Assembly (NCBI GenBank): GCA_021817505.1
Contig: JAKAUU010000015.1
Location: 1 to 49,455, forward strand
Source: Microcaldota archaeon
GTDB taxonomy: Archaea; Micrarchaeota; Micrarchaeia; Micrarchaeales; CABMGC01
Length of the DNA: 49,455 bases
Reading direction: 5' to 3'
Below are positions 19,670-28,545 of this stretch, one piece after another. How positions within the stretch are numbered: position 1 is the first letter of the stretch; every line of letters starts with the position of its first letter. The notes under the pieces are model-generated. The model had not been told where the DNA came from, searched no databases, and saw only the letters and a list, made by a program, of their open reading frames with translations. Position numbers and translations under genes: made by a program.

Positions 19670-21183
19670 CACACCAGAGAGCTGTATACGCAGTATCTTC
19701 CGTTTATCTGTGCCATTTCCACCGGATTGTATGCAACTGGATTGAATACGTTTAACAGGTATGAATGCCAGTCTATAGGCTGGCAACTATTAACGCGTAT
19801 TGCGGAAAATACTCCTTGCGGCATGATTACATACTCCTTTATCTCCGTGTAGCTGCCGGGGCTTATCTCATAGACGCCTGAGCTCTGGAAGACGTAGAGC
19901 TCTGTCGAGTTGGAATGCAATTGATAATAGGTGGTGGTGAAGCCGGAGCTGTTTATGAAAGTGAACTGCTCAGTGGAAGATGAATTTCTAAGAAGATTCA
20001 TTATCGGATTGTCATAAGGTCTTGTGAGGATTGCAAGAGTGACGTTCCTGTCGGTGGTGGTCCTGTTGTACAGGTAGAGGGCGGCTGCGCTGTTGTTCGC
20101 ATATATGAGTATCTCGCTGGTGTAATTTCTCATTTTTATAGCGTTGTTGAAGTATTGCACAGTATTGTTCTGGGAAAAGTTAAACTGGCGGTTTATGCTG
20201 AGGTTCATCGGAGATATGTAGGTGTTGCCATAGCTGAACATCGCATAGTAGGTAATTGCAAGAAGGATAGCCGCTGCAAGAGCATACCTGTATTCCCTTA
20301 CCTTCTTTCCCTTGACGTTGTTGAATGTTGGAACCTCAAGATTGAACTTTCTCGCGGCGAGCAGCATCACTATTATGGTCATATAGAATAGCAGTACTCC
20401 GACGAACAGATGAACTGTTATGAGAGCCTGGGACGGGCCATATGCAAACCATAATGCGGTTATTGCAGACATGCGGATTATATTCAGTATCAGGAGAAGC
20501 GCTATGCCTGAGGCAATCCATACGCATCTGCTCTTATTAGTGCCATCATAGAAGTATGCTATAGGCACAAGGAGGAAGAGCAGGCCGAGTATCGCACCTA
20601 GGCCTACACAGGACTGGCCGATCCCTATGCTTAGGCCATTGAGGGTTAATGTTATAGGCGGGGAGAAATTTATTGCAGGTATGAACACTTTTGCTATATC
20701 ATACACTATAATGCTGTTGATAGAGGTGAATGCCTGGTTCTGCAGAAGCAACGGCAGAAGGACTATCGGAGACGTAAATATCGAGTATATGATTACGGAT
20801 CTGAACCGTTTCAGGTTCTTTGTCCCGAATGCGAGTATTGCCAATGCAGCCACCGATACCGGCATCAACAGGAAGCCTATGCCGTATGCCGAGAATTCGA
20901 ATGAGAGGGCAAACTTGGTATATTCCGTAATTATGATGCCGATTGCAAAGAGAAGAACGCCTATTGCGATATCCTTGGCTTTCACTTCGGGAAGTATCTT
21001 CTCCTTTAGCTTGAATATGAAGAATATCGGTAGCATCAGCACAGGTATGATCATGTAAGTGGATGGATCGGTGTCGCTTATCCCGGGCTGCACTGCGTTT
21101 ATGTATGCAGCAATTATGACCAGGAGTGCGGCAACGACTATCGCAGTAGACCATAATCCTGACTTTTTCATCAGAAGCACCAT
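19669..21183 (-). CDS. Archaeosortase/exosortase family protein
   Basis: 504 aa; polytopic; GIGQSCVGLGAILGLLFLLVPIAY, ILNIIRMSAI, ALITVHLFVGVLLFY supply the Cys/Arg/His triad. Confidence 0.82.
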   Translation of the reverse strand: MVLLMKKSGLWSTAIVVAALLVIIAAYINAVQPGISDTDPSTYMIIPVLMLPIFFIFKLKEKILPEVKAKDIAIGVLLFAIGIIITEYTKFALSFEFSAYGIGFLLMPVSVAALAILAFGTKNLKRFRSVIIYSIFTSPIVLLPLLLQNQAFTSINSIIVYDIAKVFIPAINFSPPITLTLNGLSIGIGQSCVGLGAILGLLFLLVPIAYFYDGTNKSRCVWIASGIALLLILNIIRMSAITALWFAYGPSQALITVHLFVGVLLFYMTIIVMLLAARKFNLEVPTFNNVKGKKVREYRYALAAAILLAITYYAMFSYGNTYISPMNLSINRQFNFSQNNTVQYFNNAIKMRNYTSEILIYANNSAAALYLYNRTTTDRNVTLAILTRPYDNPIMNLLRNSSSTEQFTFINSSGFTTTYYQLHSNSTELYVFQSSGVYEISPGSYTEIKEYVIMPQGVFSAIRVNSCQPIDWHSYLLNVFNPVAYNPVEMAQINGRYCVYSSLV

Positions 21184-21301
21184 TTGTCCTCAGCCGATAT
21201 GGACTTCATCATATCTCAGCAGTTACTCTTGTCTTCACAGGACAGTATTTAAAGGTAGGGAAAGATTATATACTGTCCGTTAATCTCTGGCGGGTTCTTT
21301 G

Positions 21302-21736
21302 ATGAAAGGTTTCAGATATGTCAACCATACTGCAGATATGGCATTCGTTGCGAATGGGAAAAGCGTCGAAGAGTGCATAGAGAATGCATGCTCCGCAATG
21401 CTAAATGCGATGCTGGACCTTCCGAAGATTAAAGGCATAAAAGCTCCGGCAAAGAGCATAGTCATAAATGAGAGCTCCGACAGGATAGAGTATTTAATCT
21501 GGTTCACCCTCGAGCATGTCCTTGAAGAGGTTGATGAGAAGGCGCTGAATGCCTTTGAGTTCAGGGTGGACAGGCTTGTTGAAGGCAAGAGCAAGATTAG
21601 CCTTCGCGGCAGGCTTTATTACAAGGATGAAAAAAAGGACTGCAGGCTGTTGAGCATAAAGGCAGTAACTCCCCATGGGATGAAAATGGTAAGGAAGGCG
21701 GGAAGATTCAGCATTAAGGTAACCGTCGATATATAG
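21302..21736 (+). CDS. Archease
   Basis: MKGFRYVNHTADMAFVANGKSVEECIENACSAMLNAM... VTPHGMKM. Confidence 0.88.
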   Translation: MKGFRYVNHTADMAFVANGKSVEECIENACSAMLNAMLDLPKIKGIKAPAKSIVINESSDRIEYLIWFTLEHVLEEVDEKALNAFEFRVDRLVEGKSKISLRGRLYYKDEKKDCRLLSIKAVTPHGMKMVRKAGRFSIKVTVDI

Positions 21737-21745
21737 AGTGGTTTT

Positions 21746-22435
21746 ATTTCAGAGAGAATAAATAGCTTATTTACGAGGATCCACAAGCGCTATGACCTTA
21801 TGAATCACCTCTTCAGCCTCGGGACGGACAAATTATGGCGAAGAAGGGCAGAGATCCTTGCACTCTCCAAAAGCCCCTGCACAGATATTATCGACATAGG
21901 GGCAGGCACCGGCGATCTTTCAATAGGGATTGCGCTGCGCGCAAGAAGGGATTCAAGAACAGTGCATATTGAAGCTGTTGACATGAACAGGAAGATGATG
22001 GGCATAGGGAAGAAAAAGGCCGCGTCAAGGAATATCAGGAACATAAGATTTGCTGAGGGAGATGCATTAAGGATGAAGTATGCGGATTCTTCCTTCGATG
22101 CAATGGTGTCCTCATTCATGCTAAGGAACCTTGATGATTTTGGCAGATTTGCAAAAGAAGCACATAGGGTAGTCAGGCCCGGAGGGAGGATAATACTGCT
22201 CGATATGGCGATGCCTGACGGCCCTTCGAAGTATCTCTTTGCGGCGTATTTCAGAATTATGCGGATCGTAGGGAGAATCGTTGATAAGGAAGCCTATGAG
22301 TGGCTTACCAGCAGCATCACAGCATATGATAAGGAAGAAGCTGCACGGACTCTTAGAAAGAGCGGATTCGGCAATGTCAGCATAGAGAGTGTATTCCCGG
22401 GAGTGGCCTTCATCATACTTGGCACACGTCAGTAA
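21746..22435 (+). CDS. UbiE/MenG-like class I SAM methyltransferase
   Basis: 211 aa from ATG at 21800, but family-like residues (SERINSLFTRIHKRYDLMNHLFSLGTDKLWRRR) begin upstream; DIGAGTGDLSI motif I. Confidence 0.82.
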   Translation: MSERINSLFTRIHKRYDLMNHLFSLGTDKLWRRRAEILALSKSPCTDIIDIGAGTGDLSIGIALRARRDSRTVHIEAVDMNRKMMGIGKKKAASRNIRNIRFAEGDALRMKYADSSFDAMVSSFMLRNLDDFGRFAKEAHRVVRPGGRIILLDMAMPDGPSKYLFAAYFRIMRIVGRIVDKEAYEWLTSSITAYDKEEAARTLRKSGFGNVSIESVFPGVAFIILGTRQ

Positions 22436-23274
22436 GAGGAGAGCATCCCCGCGTATCGCGATAGCATATCCCTTATCCTTCTGTCCTTTATGCCCGATAG
22501 CCCATCTGCAGCATATCTTTCCATTATGGATTCGGCCTTATCTGCGGATGCCTTATTGTCCATGCCTTCATTTTTTGCTATTGAGAAGACAATGTTTGGC
22601 TTGCGGCGCCCGGCCTTGTCTTCAGACTTGTAATCCGATAGGTCATCCTTTATCTGGAATGCTATTCCGAAGTTTATCCCGAAATTGTAGAACTCCTTTG
22701 CACCCCTGCTCTTAAGATGTATTGGCACGGAGGAACATGATGCACCTATGAGGGAAGCGCTCTTCAATCTGGCTATCTCAAGGTACTGGTTTAGGTTAGG
22801 AGTCTTGCCCTCCTTATAGAATGAGTAATCCAGAAGCTCGCCTGCACACATTTCAAGCGCAGCGTTTGCCATTGAGTCCATGACCTGCTTCCCGTATTCC
22901 GATGAGAACTGTATTGCTTTTGATATGAGTGCGTCTCCGCCGAGTATCGCAGGCTCTACGCCATACTTTACATGGACCGAAGGTACGCCTCTCCTGACTC
23001 TATCCTTGTCTATTATGTCATCATGAACCAGTGAAGAGGTGTGAAGAAGCTCCGCAGCAGTTGCCAGATCGACATACTCCTTAGGATCCGCGCCTATCGC
23101 ATAGGCTGAAAGAAGAACCAGTGTTGGCCTGAGATACTTGCTCTTCCTGCCGAGTAGATGCGCAGATGGCATGTAGAGCTGGCTGTTAACGAAATCGGCC
23201 TTATCAAGCAATGCTATTTGCCTTTTTACTGCTGATATTGACCTTGAAACGCTTGTTGGAACGGATATTGCCAT
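22429..23274 (-). CDS. Polyprenyl diphosphate synthase (GGPP/FPP synthase-like)
   Basis: LLHTSSLVHDDIIDKDRVRRGVPSVHVKYG and FQIKDDLSDYKSED Asp-rich motifs. Confidence 0.93.
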   Translation of the reverse strand: MAISVPTSVSRSISAVKRQIALLDKADFVNSQLYMPSAHLLGRKSKYLRPTLVLLSAYAIGADPKEYVDLATAAELLHTSSLVHDDIIDKDRVRRGVPSVHVKYGVEPAILGGDALISKAIQFSSEYGKQVMDSMANAALEMCAGELLDYSFYKEGKTPNLNQYLEIARLKSASLIGASCSSVPIHLKSRGAKEFYNFGINFGIAFQIKDDLSDYKSEDKAGRRKPNIVFSIAKNEGMDNKASADKAESIMERYAADGLSGIKDRRIRDMLSRYAGMLSSY

Positions 23275-23320
23275 AAGTATCAGTTGTTTGCTAATTAATA
23301 TCTTGCAATTAGTTTATAAT

Positions 23321-23767
23321 TCATGTTGTCTTTCCTAAATTCCCAATGCTTATCTTATCCCCTTGCCTTATTCCAGAGGAACCGGCAACTCCGCTGCAGA
23401 GCTCTATGACATACATCGCAGGCTTTGAAGGAGAGTAGCTCCTTGCTCTGAATATTGATTTTGCAGGGCGTGCGTCCCTGGTTATATCCACTACGCGAAG
23501 CTGCTTGTCCAGCCATATGAGGTCTATGCTGAACCGCATGTTTAGCATCCAGAAAGCGTACCTCCTTTCAGAATCGAATATGAAGAGCATGCCTTTTGCT
23601 TTTTGCATGGATCTCCTGTACATGAGGCCCTTTGCCCTTTTGTAAGAGTCATCGGCTAATTCCAGATCGACCTTCAGCCTGCCGATCCTCGCCTGCGAGC
23701 GCTTGTATCTGCCATCGGAGAAAAGCTTGAGAAATTGAAGGTATAGGCTCTCCAAACTATCAGCCAA
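23321..23767 (-). CDS. DUF192 family protein
   Basis: KRAKGLMYRRSMQKAKGMLFIFDSERRYAFWMLNMRFSIDLIWLD. Confidence 0.88.
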   Translation of the reverse strand: MADSLESLYLQFLKLFSDGRYKRSQARIGRLKVDLELADDSYKRAKGLMYRRSMQKAKGMLFIFDSERRYAFWMLNMRFSIDLIWLDKQLRVVDITRDARPAKSIFRARSYSPSKPAMYVIELCSGVAGSSGIRQGDKISIGNLGKTT

Positions 23768-25376
23768 CTATCGAGAGGCTCTGCTCTCTCATGAACTGCT
23801 GCAGATAAAACTTGCTGCCTGTGCCTTTGCCAGTAAGTCCGCTGCCCTTCCAGCCTACGAAGGTATGCAGGCCGACTATCGCTCCGGTCGTTGCGCTTGT
23901 CTCCCTGTTTATGTATACTACTCCTGACTGTACGGCCTTTGCATAGTCTCGTATCTCGCTCTTTTTCATGCTGTACATCCCTGCAGTAAGTCCATACTCG
24001 GAATCGTTTGCCTTCTCTATGGCTTCCGGCAGCTTCTTGTAAGTGTCTACCAGCAGAAATGGAAGGAAGAGTTCCCTGTGAAATAGCGGGTTTGAGTGAT
24101 CGGCCTCCGCGAGTACAGGTTCCACATATATTCCGCTCTGCGAGCGGACGATGTTTCCGCCGTATATCAGTCTTCCGGTCTTGCTTATCTCATCCACGCA
24201 TTGCACGTATCTCTTCAGAGCGCTTTGGCTTATCAGAGGCCCAAGGTAGTTCTCCTTTTTGAGAGGGTCGCCTATCTTCAGGGCGCGTATGTTGTCAAGC
24301 ATCTTTGAGACAAGCTCCTCCTTTACCGTTTCCTGCACGTAGACGCGTGAAGCTGCACTGCACTTCTGCCCGCAGTAGCCATATGCTGCACTTACTATGC
24401 CTGAGGCTGCGGCGTCAAGGTCCGCATTCTTCGATACTATTACCGCATTCTTGCCTCCCATCTCAACTACAAAACTCTTCTGCATGCCTGCTGAGAAGCT
24501 CTTTGCGATCATGGATAAGCCGGTGCTCCTTGATCCGGTGAAGACTATCCCGCTGACCTCTCCGCTCATCACAAGTTCGTCGCCTACCTCCGAGCCCGGT
24601 CCGGTAACATAGTTGAAGACTCCCGGAGGGACTCCTGCTTCTGCAAATATACGGTATATCTCAAGCCCCGTCATCATAGTCATATTGTCGGTAGATGAGG
24701 GTTTGAAGACAACGGTATTGCCAGTTATAAGGGCCCCGGAAGACATTCCTACAGATATGGAAATGGGGAAGTTGAACGGGGCTATGACGCCGAATACACC
24801 GTAGGGTTTCATGGCTATCGTTACCTTCTCAGCCCTGCCCGGCGCTCCCTGAAAGGCAGCTTTGACATGGACTTTGCTCTCGGTAAGCTTTGTCTTTCTC
24901 GCATATCCCTTGTTCCTCTCAAGCTCGACAGAATAGTAATTGAGGAAGTCTATCGCCTCGTCAACCTCGCCTATTGACTCGTATCTTGTCTTACCGTTCT
25001 CTATGCTCAGTATCGCAGCCACCCTGAACTTGTTCTTTGAAAAAAGCTCTGCCGCTTTCCTGAAGATGCTTATACGATCCCTGTAATCTGTCTGCGACCA
25101 GCTTGCAAATGCCTCGGATGCGGCCTTTATCGCAGCTGATGCCTGTTCCCTGCTTGCCTTCTGGAACTTGCCTATAAGAATGCCGTCTATCGGAGAGTAC
25201 TCGGATATCTCCTCGCCGGAGTAGACATCTTTCCCATTTATGTATAACGGGTGCCTCTTCCCCAGAATATTCCTTTTTACCGAGTCTACAGCCTCATCAA
25301 AAAGCCTGTCGAACTCCTGCTCCCTGCCGGATTCTGAGAGCCTCTTGAAAGTAGATTCGTTCCTGAAGACAAACAT
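23760..25376 (-). CDS. Aldehyde dehydrogenase (P5C dehydrogenase-like)
   Basis: 538 aa; APFNFPISI, VEMGGKNAVIV, GYCGQKCSAASRVYV catalytic Cys. Confidence 0.92.
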   Translation of the reverse strand: MFVFRNESTFKRLSESGREQEFDRLFDEAVDSVKRNILGKRHPLYINGKDVYSGEEISEYSPIDGILIGKFQKASREQASAAIKAASEAFASWSQTDYRDRISIFRKAAELFSKNKFRVAAILSIENGKTRYESIGEVDEAIDFLNYYSVELERNKGYARKTKLTESKVHVKAAFQGAPGRAEKVTIAMKPYGVFGVIAPFNFPISISVGMSSGALITGNTVVFKPSSTDNMTMMTGLEIYRIFAEAGVPPGVFNYVTGPGSEVGDELVMSGEVSGIVFTGSRSTGLSMIAKSFSAGMQKSFVVEMGGKNAVIVSKNADLDAAASGIVSAAYGYCGQKCSAASRVYVQETVKEELVSKMLDNIRALKIGDPLKKENYLGPLISQSALKRYVQCVDEISKTGRLIYGGNIVRSQSGIYVEPVLAEADHSNPLFHRELFLPFLLVDTYKKLPEAIEKANDSEYGLTAGMYSMKKSEIRDYAKAVQSGVVYINRETSATTGAIVGLHTFVGWKGSGLTGKGTGSKFYLQQFMREQSLSIVG

Positions 25377-25475
25377 AGAAACCTATATGATTTTGATAAA
25401 AAATATATAAAAGGTAGCATAGGAACAGGGCTTTTCAACAGCAAGGTATTTATTTTATCGTTGCATTGGTTATTC

Positions 25476-26168
25476 ATGGCGATCCAGGGAATGATTGAGG
25501 AAGCAGAGCAGAGGATAGACGTTGTCAGCCTCGTCTCAAAGGAGCCTACGTGGAAGGAGCTCCTCATAGAGCTTGTTGATAAGAACAGGATCGACCCGTG
25601 GAACATGGATATAGCGCAGATAGTTGACAATTATATGGAGGCTATAAAGGGGATGAAGAGCCTCGACCTCAAGGTTCCTGCAAACATAATGCTTGCCGCT
25701 TCAATACTGCTCAGGATGAAGAGCGCTTTGCTTGTGATAGCTCCAGAGGAGCCGGAGCCTGAACCGTATTATGAGAGCAGCGGCATAGAGAGGATAGAGG
25801 TAGAGCCTCTGAGCTTCAGATCAAGACTGCCCCCGAAGAGAAGGGTATCGCTCGATGAGCTCATAGCAGCCCTTGACGAAGCCATGAAGATAAAGGAGAG
25901 GAGAAGCTCGATCGCGTCTTTCGTCAGGCCGCCGATATCGTTTGAGGTGGGGAGCACCGATATAAAGGCAGATGCGGAGAAGGTCTATTCATACATAAAA
26001 GAGAGTGCTGATTCTGAGAATGTTGCCCTTTTCAGCTCCCTGGCCAAAGGCAGTGTGAACAATATCCTTCTGGGCCTTTTCATACCTATGCTATATCTGG
26101 CAAGCGAGGGCAGGATAGGCATTCGGCAGGATAAATTCTTTGACGAGATATTCATAACTGTAAATTAA
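25476..26168 (+). CDS. scpA: Segregation and condensation protein A
   Basis: LLIELVDKNRIDPWNMDIAQIVDNYMEAIKGMKSLDLKVPANIMLAASILLRMKSALL. Confidence 0.9.
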   Translation: MAIQGMIEEAEQRIDVVSLVSKEPTWKELLIELVDKNRIDPWNMDIAQIVDNYMEAIKGMKSLDLKVPANIMLAASILLRMKSALLVIAPEEPEPEPYYESSGIERIEVEPLSFRSRLPPKRRVSLDELIAALDEAMKIKERRSSIASFVRPPISFEVGSTDIKADAEKVYSYIKESADSENVALFSSLAKGSVNNILLGLFIPMLYLASEGRIGIRQDKFFDEIFITVN

Positions 26169-26179
26169 AAGGTGGGAGT

Positions 26180-26641
26180 ATGGATCAGGATAACGAGTAT
26201 AAAAAATTCATCGAAGCCGCTTTGTTCATGTCTTCAAATGCATTAGGGGCAAAGGAGATATGCAGCATTACCGGGATAGCCTCTCCAGGCATGGTGAACA
26301 AGCTGCTCAAGGATCTCCAGAATGATTATCAGGTAAGGGACAGCGCGATTGAGATAATAGAGATAGATAACAAATACATGCTTAGCCTTAGGGAGCCTTA
26401 TTCCAGAAAAGTAAGTTCGATGGCGACAGCTCCGGATATAAGCAGGGGTGCATTAAGGGTTCTTGCATATATCAGCAAGAACAACGGGGTTATGCAGAGC
26501 TCCCTGGTTAAGTCCTTCGGGTCAGGAGTGTACGAGTACACTAAGGAACTGGATGAGAAAGGATTTGTAGAGCGCAAGACCGTGGGAAGGAGCAGGAAGC
26601 TCATGGTGACGAGCAAATTCAGGGAGTACTTCAGCGCATGA
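26180..26641 (+). CDS. scpB: Segregation and condensation protein B
   Basis: Follows scpA; FIEAALFMSSNALGAKEICSITGIAS, two winged-helix units. Confidence 0.85.
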   Translation: MDQDNEYKKFIEAALFMSSNALGAKEICSITGIASPGMVNKLLKDLQNDYQVRDSAIEIIEIDNKYMLSLREPYSRKVSSMATAPDISRGALRVLAYISKNNGVMQSSLVKSFGSGVYEYTKELDEKGFVERKTVGRSRKLMVTSKFREYFSA

Positions 26642-26642
26642 C

Positions 26643-27185
26643 TCAGTATTTAGGATGCTTCTCGGTTATGCCTGATTTATAGTTGGCATATAGCGCCGCT
26701 ACGAAAAGATATGATGAGAGCCTGTTCACGTATTTTCTGGCAGTATCGTCTATTTGATACCCTTCGGATGCCTTTACAAGGTCCCTCTCCGCTCTCCTTG
26801 CGGTGGACCTTGCAAGATGCAGGCTTGCCGCACCTTCACTGCCTCCTGGAAGAACAAACTCTTTCAGATCAGGCAGCTCTTTTGACATGCGGTTTATGCT
26901 CTCTTCGAGCCGCTTCACAGCGCCTTCATTTAGTACTGCCTTATCCAGACTTGGATTGGACAGGCTGGCAAGATTCGCGCCTATTATGAAAAGGTCGTTC
27001 TGGATTGATTCAAGCTCGCTTTTTACAGATTGCTCTTCAACCTTGCAGCAGGCCACTCCTATCGCGCTGTTCAATTCATCGACAGCGCCTATCGCCTCTA
27101 TTATGGCACTGCCCTTTGACACCCTGTTGCTGGAGATTATACCTGTATCTCCGTTATCCCCCGAACCCGTATAATATTCTGGCAT
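26643..27185 (-). CDS. Cob(I)yrinic acid a,c-diamide adenosyltransferase (PduO/MMAB type)
   Basis: YTGSGDNGDTGII, DELNSAIGVA, PGGSEGAASLHLARSTARRAERDLV. Confidence 0.92.
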   Translation of the reverse strand: MPEYYTGSGDNGDTGIISSNRVSKGSAIIEAIGAVDELNSAIGVACCKVEEQSVKSELESIQNDLFIIGANLASLSNPSLDKAVLNEGAVKRLEESINRMSKELPDLKEFVLPGGSEGAASLHLARSTARRAERDLVKASEGYQIDDTARKYVNRLSSYLFVAALYANYKSGITEKHPKY

Positions 27186-27188
27186 ACT

Positions 27189-28172
27189 TTACTCGCGCCT
27201 CTGGTCCTTAATATGCTTGCCGCCCTTCTTTATGGCCTTATCCGCTTTCATCTCGATTTCTGCGCTTTTAAATGCATCGTCCCTGAATGTGCCGACCTCT
27301 GCACGGGTTATTTCCATGTGGTCCTTAAGCATCTTTGGCTTCTCCACGTAACTTATGCCTGATCCCTTCTCAACGTGCCCAGGTATGCTCTCCGGAGCCG
27401 CTATCACGCATGCGCCCATTGCGCAGTCGACCCCCCTCACGCTCATGGCTTCGGACATCCTTTGGAGAATGGTCCTTACATTTTTTTGCACTTTTTCAGG
27501 ATTGCCGCTTGGAACTGTCGCTATGACCACGAATTCGTCGCCTCCTCGCCTGTAGCTGCCATCGAATTTGTATATTGAATCCTCGCTTCTGGTAGTCTCT
27601 TTTATCGCATCGGCAGCGTTGATGATGAGTTTGTCGCCTTCTGCATAACTTTTGTTGTCGTTCGTTGCCTTGAGGTTATTCAGGTCTATCACTATCAGTA
27701 CAAGATTGAGATCATGCCTCATTGCTGTTCCGAATGCCCTTGGGAAACCTATGTGATTGAATACTTCGACTCTCTCCAGCCCCGTTAGCCCGTCAATATG
27801 TGCGAACTTCTTCAGACGGTGGTTATCGTCTTGGAGCCGCTTGTTTTCCTTTTTTAATGTCTCGTTTTCGGCTGAAAGTGCCTTTATGTACTGTTCAGAC
27901 TCGTGCTGACGCACTGCAGCATCCGCAACTGTCTCTATAAGTTTCTGTTTGTCAGAATTCAGAGCTGCCGTTTCATCCACATTGCTTCTGTGTGAGATTC
28001 TAAGCTCATCCTCAAGTTGCTTTATTGTCTCCCTGAAAAATAACCTTTCCTGGTTGTGTGGCGAGAGGTGCGTCCTGTCTGCGTGTGCGCCATGCTGGTT
28101 TGTTGCTCTGGTCTTGCAATCCGTGCCTCTCCCTTCTGTTGCATCATGTGGTGTTTGCTTCTTTGTTGTCAT
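27189..28172 (-). CDS. GGDEF-domain protein (putative diguanylate cyclase-like) with N-terminal coiled coil
   Basis: HIDGLTGLERVEVFN, LIVIDLNNLKATNDNKSYAEGDKLI, YRRGGDEFVVIATV. Confidence 0.88.
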   Translation of the reverse strand: MTTKKQTPHDATEGRGTDCKTRATNQHGAHADRTHLSPHNQERLFFRETIKQLEDELRISHRSNVDETAALNSDKQKLIETVADAAVRQHESEQYIKALSAENETLKKENKRLQDDNHRLKKFAHIDGLTGLERVEVFNHIGFPRAFGTAMRHDLNLVLIVIDLNNLKATNDNKSYAEGDKLIINAADAIKETTRSEDSIYKFDGSYRRGGDEFVVIATVPSGNPEKVQKNVRTILQRMSEAMSVRGVDCAMGACVIAAPESIPGHVEKGSGISYVEKPKMLKDHMEITRAEVGTFRDDAFKSAEIEMKADKAIKKGGKHIKDQRRE

Positions 28173-28257
28173 TTTAACAATTCCTCAGTTTAATATGTAT
28201 TATCATGAAATATGTAAAACCCGGTCGCCTGCTGGTCCTAAAAGGACAAAAATAAAG

Positions 28258-28331
28258 CAGATGAGATGGAGTGGTGGGTTGGTTGGGGATACAAGAACAA
28301 GGCCCTTTCGGGCTTGCGTCCATCTCATCTG
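28258..28331 (-). ncRNA. Candidate structured leader RNA: 13-bp perfect inverted repeat enclosing a GAAA-tetraloop hairpin
   Basis: CAGATGAGATGGA (28258-28270) complements TCCATCTCATCTG (28319-28331); inner GCCC-GAAA-GGGC on the minus strand; TATA-like TTTATATATA about 26-30 nt upstream on the minus strand. Confidence 0.5.
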
Positions 28332-28545
28332 ACTGGAATAGATATGAAATATTTAGTATATATAAACGAGCCCTTCCATGCTGCCTATAAATAGGGTTTA
28401 TCCTTTTTGAATAGGCATATTTCCATCTTTTACCCTATTTATTAATTAAAATCTGGTGCTTCATTACCCATCTACCTTGTTATTATCCGAAGGGCATATT
28501 TCAAAGTGTTACTTTTAAATATTAGTAGGCATAAGGTAATATCAG

